DNA from: Bactrocera neohumeralis
Taxonomy: Eukaryota > Arthropoda > Insecta > Diptera > Tephritidae
NCBI RefSeq assembly: GCF_024586455.1
Contig: NC_065921.1
Span: 79,234,163-79,298,162, forward strand
Direction of reading: 5' to 3'
Length of the DNA stretch: 64,000 bases
Within the stretch, counting starts at the first letter, position 1, and each line of letters begins with the position of its first letter. The position numbers and the translations under genes are program-made. Positions 33,316 to 44,600 of this stretch are shown one piece after another. Below the pieces are notes generated by a model. That model saw only the letters and a program-made list of their open reading frames with translations, searched no databases and was not told the DNA's origin.

Positions 33316-35275
33316 AATGGGACATATTCGTACAGCCAAAAGTACTGCACCATAATTTTTGGTTAGTCTTTAGTTTGAGTCCAATACTTTTCATCACAAT
33401 TTCTGAAAACAAAGAAATTAAGCACAATTAAGTGCTCTCATCTCCATCCAGGTCGTTGATTCGGCTCATCAGAGAAAGTAGTTTTTTATGAAACCGCACA
33501 TAATTATTGTCATTCCTGTGTCCTTCCAGGAAAATATATAGAAAAAGAGTTGTGTTTTTTTTCGACACTTTTAACTCACTGCTGTTTGGAATCAATTGCG
33601 CTCTTCACTAATTATATGACGGAAAGAGTTCACAAAGCTATTCTCGAATTGATCAACAAATACAGAATCCATCTGCGAACTGATGTTTCTTCGAGTAATT
33701 TATGGGTTTCTGCACCTCAGAGCACTATCAGCCGCAAATTGTTTGGCAAGAGCGTACGCAAAGTGATTTAAGGGTTTCTTGGTCATTTCGAACGAATAGA
33801 GAACCGTAGAGTATTGTCTGTTTAGAGCACTTACTGCTGCTTAGATCTAGCGGCCTATTTTGTGATTATAGAGAAGAACTAACTACACAAAAGTGTTGTG
33901 GACTCCAAAATATGAACGCAGAGACTGCTTTGATCTGTCATGAGTGTTCAAGGACTTGAAAGCATTTTTTGATAAACTTAAGTCTGAAATACTTCTTGGA
34001 TAGAGCCTCAACTACGGTTTGTTTGCACCTCTCACTTTTCTGTGAGGATTATTTCTGATGCGAGCGGCTGGTACAAAACTTCGGCCTAGAAACACACTTA
34101 CCCATGTCTCACAGTTCATCGCTCTTAGATTTTTTTGCTCAAGCAATCATTTACCTAGAAGGTGTTAAGTTTATTTTACTTTAATTATATATGTATGTAA
34201 TTAACCAAATGAGTTTTAATTAAAAGCTCGTGTTAGATAATTGTATATGCTGTTATTAACTCGTTTCTTATCAGAAGATATTAAATTTTGTGTTAAAAAG
34301 TTAACGCAGTTAGCGTCAAGAAGAACATCTGCTTAACAAAAACAACTATACGATCAATCAAATCGCAAATTTGCGTAGAATGTGAGAACATAAATCTACT
34401 TCGTGAAAAATTGCCATTCACTTCGAGTTGCGGTTATTCCGAAGAAACAAAATTATAAAAAAATAAAAAATAATAAAAAGTTAAAAAATATAATAAAAAA
34501 AATTAAAAATCAGAAAAAATATTTATATATGCATATATGTATAGAAAAAATAATAGAAATGATAAAAAGACGCAGAAAAAAGTTTCCGATGACTGTGTTT
34601 TATCATATATACACACAGACATACTCTAGATAACTGTCGTGTGGCACTACGAAATTCTTGAAGAACACTACTTAACATCACTTAATACAATATATACTTA
34701 TATATGTACATATACATATAACACATACACACGCATATACATACATAAATCTAAACATATACCGTTCTCTAGACAGAACCAACCAACGCGTGACTGCCAA
34801 ATAAGTCCACTTGAACGCATTAACACAAAATAAAATCACAAAAAATTAATGCAAACACATTCGAATCGAATGAGGAAAAACATTCGTTAACCGTTATGTT
34901 GTTGTTGTACATCATTAAAAATTTACATACATACTTATGTGGATGTATTTGGAGTGTGGCAATGACTTCAATAACTGAGATATGCAGCCGAATTGAGTGA
35001 GAAAAGGTGTTAGCCGTTGATGAGCCACGGCACGCAAATGATGTACAACAACAACAACTCGAAGAATCGTCAAATAGTAGTACAAAAAAGTCATTAAAAT
35101 AATTTACATATGACAACTTGAGAGTTTCGCATGCTTCTGCATACATACATACATATGTTTGTAATTATGTGTCTTCAACTGCGATTGCTTGCAGCTAGTT
35201 TAATGGAAAAACATACATACATATATGAGGAACCCTTTTAAGTTCAACGATTAAGAAGGCATTAAACGGAGGTTT
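33316..35275. other. Intergenic sequence, AT-rich with poly-A tracts
   Basis: No gene recognised. AAAAATAAAAAATAATAAAA-type runs at about 34455-34520 and ACATATACATATA runs at about 34700-34745. A 108-codon minus frame at 34820-35146 is low complexity. Confidence 0.4.
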
Positions 35276-35289
35276 TATTAAGCAGAATT

Positions 35290-35715
35290 GGCAAGCCAAA
35301 GAAGGTAGTTACTCCGAATTACTCCAAAAACTATTCTAAATTATTTCGAGAAAACTTGTTGTGTTTCTTACATTATTAATATGATAAGCGAAAAAGAAAT
35401 TACTCCGAAAGTTATTCCGAATTACTCCGAAAACGATTTTTGCGTTTTATGCTGTGTTTAACTCCTCAGAGATGGGGTATTTCGGAAAGAAATTTTCCGA
35501 AAATTGGCAGACGAATTACTCCGAAAAAATGTACAAATTACTTCGAAAATTTTTCTAAATTACAATGAAAAATCATTTGCCGCGTATAACATTATTGGCT
35601 TGGAAAGCGAATTAAACTGATTACTCCGAAAATGATTTTTTGCATTTATTGCTGTGGTCAACTCCTCAGGGACGGGGTATTTTCGAAAGAGATATTCCTA
35701 AGCTTAGCAGGGAAT
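35290..35715. repeat. Tandem duplication with ATTACTCCGAA motif, about 199-bp unit
   Basis: ACTCCGAAAACGATTTTTGC at 35424 and ACTCCGAAAATGATTTTTTG at 35623 start two copies of a block containing CTGTG...CAACTCCTCAG and GGGGTATTT. ATTACTCCGAA is repeated additionally within each block. Confidence 0.7.
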
Positions 35716-37825
35716 TTTTGTATCTATGTAGATTTACACCAACATTGAAAACAATCTGTAGACTTCTTTCGAATGCATGACCCATTACTCCGAATCAGTG
35801 AACTACCAAAATTTGAAGTAATTTTCTCTTTCCCTTTTTGAAACCAGAGAAAATTCGTTATAAAACAGTAGAGCATTTACATTGTACACATGCCGTCAAA
35901 TATTTCGGAGGTAGGATTGCAATGACTTCTGTTTCCACTTACCAAACTCAACAATCAATATAAGCTGTAAGCCATTAACTAATTAATTAACTCCCTACAA
36001 CAACGAAATACCTAAATCAAATATTTGAAAAAATTGATATATCAATAGTTTATAATTTTGCAAAAATTGCTTGCGTCCTACTTTTAAACAACTAAAGATT
36101 AATGAAAGCTATCCAAAACATATGCAGTTTTTCTACTCCGCCCTCGGCTTTTAATCGCTTTTTAAATTAAGACATTTTACTAATAATCGCAATAATATGT
36201 AAAACAGCTTACCATTATTCTCCGACATGTTTACAACAATGCTTGAGTACCCACCTATGAAGCCAACAATGGCATTATACTATTATAACAACAATATACC
36301 CACGGCGTTGACTTGATGGAAGATAAACAAATTATTTTAATTTTCCGCTTATAATTCCCACCGCTAAGCCAAAGAGTCTCTTGTGAACGCACTCAATGCA
36401 TTAAGATTTTGTAAAAAAAAAAAAAGACGGTGGCACAAAACGTAACTGGTTGTTTGTTATCACAACAAGTGGTGATAATTGTAGCCGAAAAGCATCCGAA
36501 ATGCAACTTCTGTCTGTCCATTTGTCACTGGTTTGAAAGTGGGCGCTGCAGCGCCATAGGGGTATTCACGAGTTAGTGTATTAAAATGTGACGAAACAGT
36601 AAATTTTGTACACTAGTTTTGGTGGTGAACAGCTGGTGAGTTTGTGTTATAATATGTTATGTTCGATTACGGTACTTTTTAAGCATTTACCATATACAGC
36701 TTCTGCAAGCATTACCAATGGACTCCATTCCCACCCAACCCTACCAATGGAATCCAAAAATTTTGATGGATTTTAGTCTCAAAATACTTAAATTTTATAC
36801 GAATGGTCTCCAAATTGTTTTGCGAGATCAAGGCTTAAACATTCGGAAGCTCACACATTCAGAGATCTCACCAGCTCCGTGGAATATAAATTAAATGCTT
36901 AAGTATCATATTGCCACAAAGCGTTTTGCTGACTTAAAAGATCGAATACAGAAGTTCAATTTTTACGACTTCACAAAGGACTGAATACAGTAGTCCAATT
37001 CTGACCTCCGGATCAGTTATCGAACCTAAACTAATCTAACCTATGTCTCAAAATTAAATGTATACTATCGGAGTACGGATACAAGAGACTTGATATTTTC
37101 CTTTAGTATTCATTGAGATCCCTCTCTGTTTGGATACGTAGCTACCTAGACTCTTCACCATTTATATGATCAGCTAATACCACTGAAGAAAGTTTTGCCT
37201 AATTTTCATTAAATTAAGAAATTAGCTCGAAGGTTCAAAGATACCTAACGAAAATCATGTAATCCATGGGTCCTTTTCGACCGATAGAACAGCCTTTGCC
37301 TTTTTCTGAGCAGGTGCTGGATAAAGTCTAACATTTCGGCTGAAACTCTGGTGGGTAATAGTGGATCTATGCTGCGTCGACAATCACGAAACTACACGGA
37401 AGCTGTGCCGACTGTGGTTTAAAAGTGTCACACACTCCGAAGTGAATGGGTATTCATTCAATCATAATCGGCGTATTCTACCAAGCTCTTCAGAGCCGTT
37501 ATTATTTTTAATTAAGCCACTAAGGTTTAACAGATCTCAGAACTATCCTTACCTTTTGGATTTTAGCATTTTGATTTTGGATTTTATTACGAAAAATAAA
37601 ATAAAGATATGTTTGGTTGAATCGAGTGATTATATTATTATAACTTCGAGGTCAGTTTCGATGGCAGATCAAAGTGTCTACAGCCGTATTAAAGTCCCAA
37701 TTAGCTTTTGCTGAATAAAGTTATTGATGTAGTGCTTTAATAATGTAGATGCCTTTATTGCAACAAGATCGATTACGGTCAGTCAAAAGATATTTCTGGA
37801 AATAAAAGGTATAGCCTTACAATAT
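35716..37825. other. Intergenic sequence, nothing recognised
   Basis: Unique-looking DNA. A 117-codon plus-strand frame at 37361-37714 shows no known motif, signal peptide or homology I can name. Confidence 0.4.
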
Positions 37826-37829
37826 GCTG

Positions 37830-38445
37830 AAATATGCCTCGGGTAATATTTTTACAACTTGGCAGGGAATACTAAGTTTATCACGATGTTCGTAACACCC
37901 AAAGGAAACGTCGAAGACCCTATAAAATATACATTTATATGGTATATAAATGATCAGCATGACAAGCTGAACTAATTTAGTCATGTCCGTTTGTCCGTCT
38001 GTATATATGCGCATTACTTCCTCAGCTTTTTAAAAATTTGAAATTTCGCACACATTCTTTTCTTCCCAAAAAGCTGATCATTTGTCGAAACCGCCGATAT
38101 TGGACTGCTATAGCATACAGCTGCCATACAAAATGAACGATCGGAAACCAATGCTTGTACCGAAAACTTTTTAATTTGAGAAGATATCCTCACGAAACTT
38201 CACGTGGATTTTTGTTTAAGCAAAAGGTGCTATCTTCAAAGAAATGGTTCGAATCTGACAATTATAGAATATAGCTGCCATACAAACTGAACGATCGGAA
38301 TCAAGCGTTTATATGGAAAACTTTCCTATCCCCCACGAAATTTGGCTTGGATTATTAACTGAGGCAATAACATAATCTCTGAAGAATTTATTCAGATCGG
38401 TTCACTATAGCATATAGCTGCCATACAAATTGCCTTCAAAATCAA
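37830..38445 (+). repeat. Dispersed repeat with about 150-bp internal units, copy E1
   Basis: It starts with a GTAACACCCAAAGGAAACGT / GTCGAAGACCCTATAAAAT phrase (37895-37935), then GTCCGTTTGTCCGTCTGTAT. It then has units carrying TATAGCTGCCATACAAACTG and GAACGATCGGAATC, near 38103, 38260 and 38402 (spacings about 157 and 142 bp). I remember this sequence class as very abundant in tephritid genomes; that was not searched. It lies about 0.8 kb upstream of the host gene promoter. Confidence 0.7.
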
Positions 38446-39195
38446 GTTCTTTATAAGGCATATTTTTCATTTGATTTTTTTGTATTACAGCTTTGCTGAC
38501 ACCGAAGTTTATGTTTTTTCTTATTTAAGCAAGCTTTTCAGTGTTTCGTCGTTCTCACCTAACGATCCTTTTTTTATGTTTACGCAAGTCACTCTTTCCT
38601 ACACACGTGATCGTGAACACCCCTCTTGTATAAATTACCGCTCAAGCCGAAAATGCTTAGGTCACAACGCTTGTGGGCTCATATTGTTGTTGTTGCTGCA
38701 TTGACCACTTGCCGCTGCTCTGTCTGCTTCTTCAGCGGCTAGCAACACCACCACCAAGCGAGTCGCTGCCGCTGCTGTTTCAGTTGCCGCCGCTATTAAT
38801 TGATTTGTTGTTAGTTTATATTTGAATTAGTTTACTTTTTAATTTTGTTTGTTGATTTTGGCTGTTGTTTGCTTAAGTTGTTGTTGTGCTTTTAATGTTT
38901 TTGTTGTCTTTTTTTGTGTTGTTTTTTCTTGCTTGCTTCTTGTGTGCGTTGTCTTCAGCATAAAATTTATTTTTTTTGCTTCCCTACCTTGTTGTTGTTG
39001 TAGCCGCTCTTGGCACTTACTTCTTCATCGTCTTCGTGTTCTTCATTTCATCGATTTGACGGGGTCGCATGCCACTGCCGGCCATCAGCGCCGCTCTTTT
39101 GGCCACCACATACATATGTATAAATAACAAAGTAACTTTGTGGCTCATCATCATTTGTGTTTCGAACTCCTCGAGTGTGTGTTAGCTCGTCAAAA
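38446..39195 (+). promoter_or_regulatory. Upstream region of the secreted-protein gene
   Basis: It holds a CAG/GCC-rich stretch (38700-38800: GCCGCTGCTGTTTCAGTTGC), TTGTTGTTG microsatellites and a GC-richer patch at 39000-39110. It ends just before the TATA box of the gene. A TATAAATA at about 39118 could be an alternative promoter element. Assignment as the promoter region follows from position only. Confidence 0.35.
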
Positions 39196-39201
39196 TTCAA
39201 A

Positions 39202-39208
39202 TATAAAA
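39202..39208 (+). promoter_or_regulatory. TATA box (TATAAAA)
   Basis: A perfect TATAAAA lies 61-67 bp before the ATG at 39269. A start of transcription about 30 bp downstream (39230-39240) would give a 5' untranslated leader of only 30-40 bases. This compact arrangement is common for insect genes encoding small secreted cuticle proteins. Confidence 0.6.
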
Positions 39209-39268
39209 CAAATCACCTTTTGGCCTTTAGAGCAAGCAGCTAATACGATCAAAATAAATACCGTAAAA

Positions 39269-42200
39269 ATGGTAGGTGATGAGCTTTTGGTTACTTTTTA
39301 AACTGTTTTCTGTGTTTTTGAGGCCAATCAGTGCATAAAAAATGCAACGGAAGTGTTTTGTGCTAAGCAAGTTAATGGATTAAAATGATACTATAAAATC
39401 AGCGTGACTTGACCAAAGTGATTTTTGTTAAAAAAAAGTGTTTTTAAGAAAGTTTAACAAAAAAAAGATATATTTCAAGAATTTTATAAACAAATTAAAA
39501 TATCCTTAACCCAAAATGGATATCCTTAATGTGAAAATTGAACATTTCTTGAAGAAAAAAAAAACTGAAACCAAAAAATGACAAATAAATGAAGAAAAAT
39601 CGTCAACTTCGGCTACAACAAAGCTACAATACCCTTTACAGGTGCATTTCTTAAAGCATAAAAGGGTATAAAAAGACCTTTATCATGATTTTCAGCTTTC
39701 AATTTGTATGACAGCTATATGATATAGTAATCCGATCTGAACTATTTCTTTGGAGATTACCTTATTGCCTCGGATAATAATCCATACCAAATTTCGTGAA
39801 GATATCTTCTCAAATAAAAAAGTTGTCCATATAAGCACCTGATTTCGATCTTCAGTTTGTATGGCATATATAGTCCGATCTGACCAAATTTTATTGCCTT
39901 AGATAATGATCCATACCAAATTTCGTGAAGATATTTTCTCAAATAAAAAAGTTGTCCATATAAGCACCTCATTTCGATCGTTCAGTTTGTATGGCAGCTA
40001 TATGATATAGTGATCCTATTTGAACCATTTTTTCGAATATAGCACCGTTTTATTAAGCAATAATTCTTGCAAATTTCGTAAAGATATCTCTACAAATAAA
40101 TATATTTTCCATACAGGGACCTGATTTTGATCGGTCAGTTTATATGCGGTTCCAAGAATATGTAGCTGTTTGGCGAGAAAATGTCGTGTACAAAATTTCA
40201 GATCGATATCTTAAAAAGTGCTATACGAATTTGCATATGTCTCTTTAAAAGGCTCCAAAAATTCCTTTCGAGTATTTCAAGCCTTGTGCCAAACTTCAGG
40301 GTATAATTACCCTTAACCCAAAAATAGCTATCCTTCAAGTGAAGTTGAAATATTTCTTGTAGAAAAAAATCTGAATATTTAAAATCATGCAACAACGAAA
40401 AACTTCATCCCGCAATGCCAGTTTGAAGATCAAATCAATTTTGCTAAATTTCTGGATCGATCTCCCTAAAACAATCGGCATACCAAAGCTAAGCGTGTCT
40501 GCAATTCGCCGCTGATTTAAGACTAAACTTGTTTGGTAACTTTTACTTTAGTTAGCCCATCAAAAACGAGTCTTCCGCAAGCTTGACAAATGCTATAATT
40601 AGCCTCGCAGCCTTACAGTCTGTTATTCCACTCTCCTTTTTTTATTTCTGGAAAAAATACATAACTTATTATTAATAGTTTGTCGTGTTCGTAGCAGCAT
40701 TCTTAATTATGTAAATTTTTAATTAGAACATTTCTCATAAACGCTGTTTCATAATACCACTTTGACTTTCTAAAAGTGCGGCAGTTGCTGGATCGAGGCA
40801 TTTTGAAGAGTGTGCAAACAGGTTTTGCCATTTGAAGGTCTTGCTTGAAGGGAATGAATTTGGCAATGTTCGAAAAAAGTAGAAAATTTAATTCTGTTTC
40901 ATAGTATCAATAATTGTTGAAAGAAAGAAAACTTTGGGTAACAGAAAATTGTTAAGAAATATCTAAGTGGAGCCCTTTAAAGCTTACGACATTCCCAAAT
41001 TTCTTGGAAATCGATTTCGATGTAATAGGATTTATATCTAACAAACCTAATCATTATTCACTTCAATGAATCATAACTTCCAAAGAAAGCTCTAAAAAAA
41101 TTTATGAAATATCTACATTAGAGCTTTTTCAAGCTTTCGATATTCCAAGCACATAATTTAGTTCCGTAAATTGAAATTTTATACGTGCATCTGGTCATTG
41201 CTTCTGAATATACATATATAGACATTTCAGTGACTAATTTGAAATTATCTCAGCTAATAAATATAATCTTGATAAGAACAAAGCGTTTATATATATGAAA
41301 TCTCTCTTTAACATACTTCCTGTCTCTTATTAAAAAGCTTTTTTGTGAAATTTCGGTGACTAGTTTGAAATTATCTCAGCTAAAAAATAGGTTTTGATCA
41401 AAACAACAACAGAACAAAGGGTTTATATATGAAAGTTCTCTTTTACAGGCTTCTGGCCTCTTATGACAAAGCTTTTTTATGAAAGCTTTTCAGATTAGTT
41501 TATTATCTCAAATTATGAAAGTAAAATACAAACTAATGTCTTTTCCTAAAGCTATAGGGGAAAGATTTTGTTTGTGAAAGCTTCCTTAAGTTTATGTTAT
41601 TAAATTATGGTTACAAAAATAGATATTTCCACATTTACAGATATTCATTAGAAAGCGTATTTATGAAAGCTTTTTACATTTGCAATCTTTGGTTTCACAT
41701 AAAAGCTTTTCAAGCTGATGCATTTCTTCAAATTATAATGATAGATTTTCGTTTGTAACAAACTACGGTTGAATGTTCGCTAAATTAGTTTAAGCTGCAA
41801 ACATTTATTATAATTTTTTTTTTTTAATTTGTAAGCTCTTTTTATTTCTATACTTAAATCCTAAGTGAAAGCTCATCGAATTGCTGCACTTCTATATAAA
41901 TGTCCATGAAAAAAATCTTGAATTGAAAGCTTTTTAAAGAGAAAGTGCTATAGATTTTTATTTATAGTTTGCTCTTTCTATAAAAGCTTTAGTCATAAGC
42001 GAAAGCTCTTTTTCATAAATATGCATGAAAAAATCTTGAATTGGAGCTTTTTAATGTGACAGCTCTTTAATTTGTTAGAAATTAGTTTGCTCTTTATATA
42101 CATAAACATTAATCTCAAGTGAAAGCTCTTCGAATTGTTGCACTTCCTCATCTGATCTCATGTGGAAGCTCTTCGAATTGTCGCACTTCCTGAAAATTAC

Positions 42201-43510
42201 GCATGAAACAAAATCTTGAATTGAAAGCTTTTCAGAGTGAAAGCTCTATAAATTAGTTTGCACTTCCTATATATTAACTTCATTTTCAAGCGAAAGCTCT
42301 TTGAATTTTTGCACTTCCTCATGTGATGTGTATCAAAATAAGTCTATAAAAATTTTTGAATTTTCGTAATAAAATTTTTTTAAGTGAAAGCTCTCTAAAA
42401 TAGTTTTCTCTCACTACTTGTTAACTTTCAAGTGATTGTTGCACTTCCTCATATAATATGTATGAAAACAATTCTTCAATATTTTTGAAAATTCTTTTGA
42501 AAGCTTTTTTAAGTGAAAGCTCTCAAATTTAGTTTTACCTACAAGATGTGAGTATACGAAAAGATACATTCCTTTTGAAAAAATTGCAAAAACATAGTAT
42601 TGAAAGCTTTTCAAAGTGAAAGCTCTATAAATTAGTTTGCTCTTTCTACACATATATAAGTTTTAATCTCAAGCGAAAGCTCTTCGAATTTTTGCACTTC
42701 TTCATATAATGTGTGTGAAAATAAGTCTATAAATTTTTTTAATTTTCGTACGAAAGCTTTTTTAAGTGAAAGGTCTCTAAATTAGTCTTCTCTTTCTATT
42801 TATAAACTTTCAAGCGATTATTGCTCTTCCTCATATAATATGTAAGAAAAGAAGCCTACAATAATTTTGAATTTTCTTTTGAAAGCTTTTTTAAGTGAAC
42901 GCTCTCTAAATTAGTTTTACAGAAAAGTTGTGGTTATATGAAAAAGTATATTTCTTTTGAAAATATTCAATTTTTCGCAAAATGCTTCGATTTTTTTCAA
43001 CTCAAAAACGCAGAAAAAAACCAATTTATTGTTAATAAACTTCATATTTTCAAATATATTAAATTTTTACATACTCTCCCCACTTCTCTTGACCTCGTTT
43101 AGAAACTAATCATCCTCGCTTTCGCCATAATCGGTTGCGCCGCCGCCCAATTCGACTCGGCCACACAAGGTCCCAACCCACAGGACATCGCCACACCCGA
43201 ACCCGAATATATTGACATCGACGAACCACTGCCCGCACCAGCCGCCGCGCCCATCCCAGTACAAGCTCGTTCCAGCTTCATTCCCGCACCACGTCCCGTT
43301 GCCCAACCCATCCCCATTGCGGCGCCATCCTTTGTACGTGCACCCACCCAAGCCATTCCCATTGCGGCGCCATCCTTCGTACGCGCACCCACCCAAGCGT
43401 ATCTGCCACCCGGCAGCAGCCACGCACAAGGCGGACACGTCTTCAGCCCACAAGGCGGCTACCAATACAGACAAGTGCGCAGACGTTTCGTCTATCGTCG
43501 CCGTTATTAG
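39269..43510 (+). CDS. Secreted Ala/Pro-rich protein, 136 aa (join 39269-39271 and 43103-43510)
   Basis: The only host gene I can defend. Exon 1 gives just the start codon: CCGTAAAAATG is followed at once by the donor GTAGGT. The 3831-base intron ends ...CCTCGTTTAG at 43102, after which 136 codons (stop included) run in frame. The product begins MKLIILAFAIIGCAAAQ, a classic signal peptide with likely cleavage around Ala16-Gln17. Next come an acidic segment (PEPEYIDIDEPLPAPAAAP), a Pro/Ala-rich middle with two tandem 15-residue copies of IPIAAPSFVRAPTQA, then a Gly/Gln-rich part, and a strongly basic end, YRQVRRRFVYRRRY. There are no Cys in the mature part and no chitin-binding R&R motif. The build fits structural proteins of insect cuticle or eggshell, but function is inference and I do not recognise the gene. 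The exon is markedly GC-rich compared with its surroundings. Confidence 0.8.
39598..40190 (-). repeat. Dispersed repeat with about 150-bp units, copy E2 (reverse orientation)
   Basis: On the + strand it starts GTCAACTTCGGCTACAACAA and AGCTACAATACCCTTTACAG. Units with GTATGGCAGCTATATGATAT and TAGTGATCC-type sequence then lie near 39702, 39854 and 39983. Each unit includes CCAAATTTCGTGAAGATAT and TTGTCCATATAAGCACCT. It is the reverse complement of copies E1 and E4. It sits in the intron about 0.33 kb after exon 1. Confidence 0.7.
41030..41480. repeat. Degenerate duplicated block GAAATTATCTCAGCTAA
   Basis: The phrase TGAAATTATCTCAGCTAA occurs near 41240 and 41370. Each is followed by AAAACAAAG- and TTTATATATGAAA-like phrases, then a CTTC-rich segment. 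This is the less regular left shoulder of the array that follows. Confidence 0.5.
41830..42960. repeat. Intronic higher-order tandem array (about 130-bp monomers in a roughly 381-bp unit)
   Basis: Monomers contain GCGAAAGCTCTTCGAATT, TTGCACTTCCTCATATAAT and AAGCTTTTTTAAGTGAAAGC phrases. A larger unit is visible: AGTTTTACCTACAAGATGTG at 42531 matches AGTTTTACAGAAAAGTTGTG at 42912 (381 bp). GCACTTCCTCATGTGATGTG at 42311 matches GCACTTCTTCATATAATGTG at 42694 (383 bp). The larger unit therefore repeats about twice, with older degenerate monomers upstream. Confidence 0.65.
43310..43399 (+). repeat. 45-bp in-frame tandem duplication inside the coding exon
   Basis: Two copies of a 45-base unit, 43310-43354 and 43355-43399, each encode IPIAAPSFVRAPTQA. 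They differ by a few third-position changes (for example TTTGTACGTG versus TTCGTACGCG). Copy number is probably variable between individuals or species. Confidence 0.85.
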
Positions 43511-43750
43511 AGCGCTGCGCACACTGTTGACTGTTAAAGTTCCAGCAAAAGCAGACACACACTAATTACAAAAACGAAGAGTTAATAGCTGTACATAGAA
43601 CTGTATGTGTGGTTGTGTGTGCGGAAGCGCTTACACACACACAACCGCACGACTTTCATTAATTATTTAAAATATTATTAATTTGTAAGTTTAAATGTGA
43701 GTGAAAAAAAACTCGTTAAAATAATAAAAAATATAAAAACTAAAAAAAAC
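43511..43750 (+). other. 3' untranslated region and polyA signal
   Basis: After the TAG at 43508-43510 the sequence becomes AT-rich. It contains a CACACACACA/TGTGTGTG pair that could form a short hairpin (about 43605-43645), then AATAAA at 43723-43728. Cleavage is expected about 15-25 bases later. Confidence 0.6.
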
Positions 43751-43794
43751 TTAAGTAAATCCGTCGTTGGCTGCAAGGCCATTGCTTATTCGTA

Positions 43795-43954
43795 CAAACA
43801 ACAAATAAAACAAGTAAGGAAGCGCTAAGTTCGGTTGCAACCGAACATTTTATACTCTTGCAACTTGAACGAATCAAAGCCAGGGAAATACCTTAAGATG
43901 CAAAACGTCAACCTGAGGATCGAACTCCAAACAATTTTATATATATACATATTA
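43795..43954 (+). repeat. Dispersed repeat, left part (AAGTAAGGAAGCGCTAAGTT)
   Basis: It starts CAAGTAAGGAAGCGCTAAGTT followed by CGGTTGCAACCGAACATTTT. I remember this as the start of a dispersed noncoding repeat widespread in flies (unsearched). The repeat appears to be interrupted by the material at 43955-44600 and to resume at about 44600. Confidence 0.5.
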
Positions 43955-44430
43955 GGGTGTTTTTTTTTTTAACTATTAATTTTTTTCAGTCCCGTCACGA
44001 AATTTCCTTGGAAATACCCTAAAAAAATTCCCTAAAAATTTTAGCCCTTAATATTAACATTAAAAACTGGACCAAGGCCTGTAAAATTTTTCCATAGAAA
44101 ATACACTACAATCGTGAGTTTTTATCTTTAAATTCCTACAGATCAAGTGTATTTTATGGCAGCGCTTTGACTTTAGGGGCATATTTCTCAGAATTGTTCA
44201 CTCTACAAAAGTGCCTAGTGCAACAAAGTCGTAACTCACACCGCCGAGGTAGTACGGGGCTCTAAACCTGATTTTTCTACGAAATTCCCATTTTTTCGTA
44301 TATATCTCGTAAATGACAAGAGCTACAGAAAAAATGTACATGACAAATTTGTAGAAAATTTTATTTGCTATAAAAAATGTCCGAGGTCAAAATCGCTATC
44401 ATTAATACTTCTCGAGATATTCAGCTTTTG
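43955..44430. other. Unassigned sequence beginning TTAGGGTG
   Basis: It begins TTAGGGTGTTTTTTTTTTT like a transposon end, and contains CCGAGGTAGTACGGGGC and CGTAAATGACAAGAGCTACA phrases. No matching inverted end was found, so I cannot call a MITE. It leads directly into a mariner C-terminus. Confidence 0.35.
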
Positions 44431-44600
44431 TTTGAGTCGTTTACGGACATCCAGGCGGCCGTGACGAGGGTACTCGCTGACATCCCAGTCGAAGCGTTCC
44501 AGAAATGTTACGAAGCAGGGAAAACGTGCTGGAATCGTTGTATAGCTGTCCAAGGGGACTACTTTGAAGGGGATGGCAGAGTTGTAGAATAATTTTCGAA
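44431..44600 (+). mobile_element. mariner transposase C-terminus (relic)
   Basis: A 71-codon frame (44377-44592) ends FTDIQAAVTRVLADIPVEAF then QKCYEAGKTCWNRCIAVQGD and YFEGDGRVVE-stop. This is the typical C-terminal tail of mariner transposases, with the CI..QGDYFEGD signature. No catalytic residue is included. Everything upstream of the tail is missing. Confidence 0.8.

Larger units (their letters stand above)
39272..43102 (+). other. Intron of the secreted-protein gene (3831 bp)
   Basis: It opens with GTAGGT directly after the ATG and closes with a pyrimidine-rich tract (CTTCTCTTGACCTCGTTTAG). It contains a copy of a dispersed repeat in reverse orientation (39.6-40.2 kb) and a higher-order tandem array (41.8-42.96 kb). 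Nothing else coding is visible. Confidence 0.7.

Noticed and set aside
43099..43558. Long minus-strand open frames of 97 and 150 codons
   Set aside because: They are antisense shadows of the GC-rich coding exon of the secreted protein. The repeated Gly/Ala/Thr pattern in them is the complement of the sense Ala/Pro repeat.
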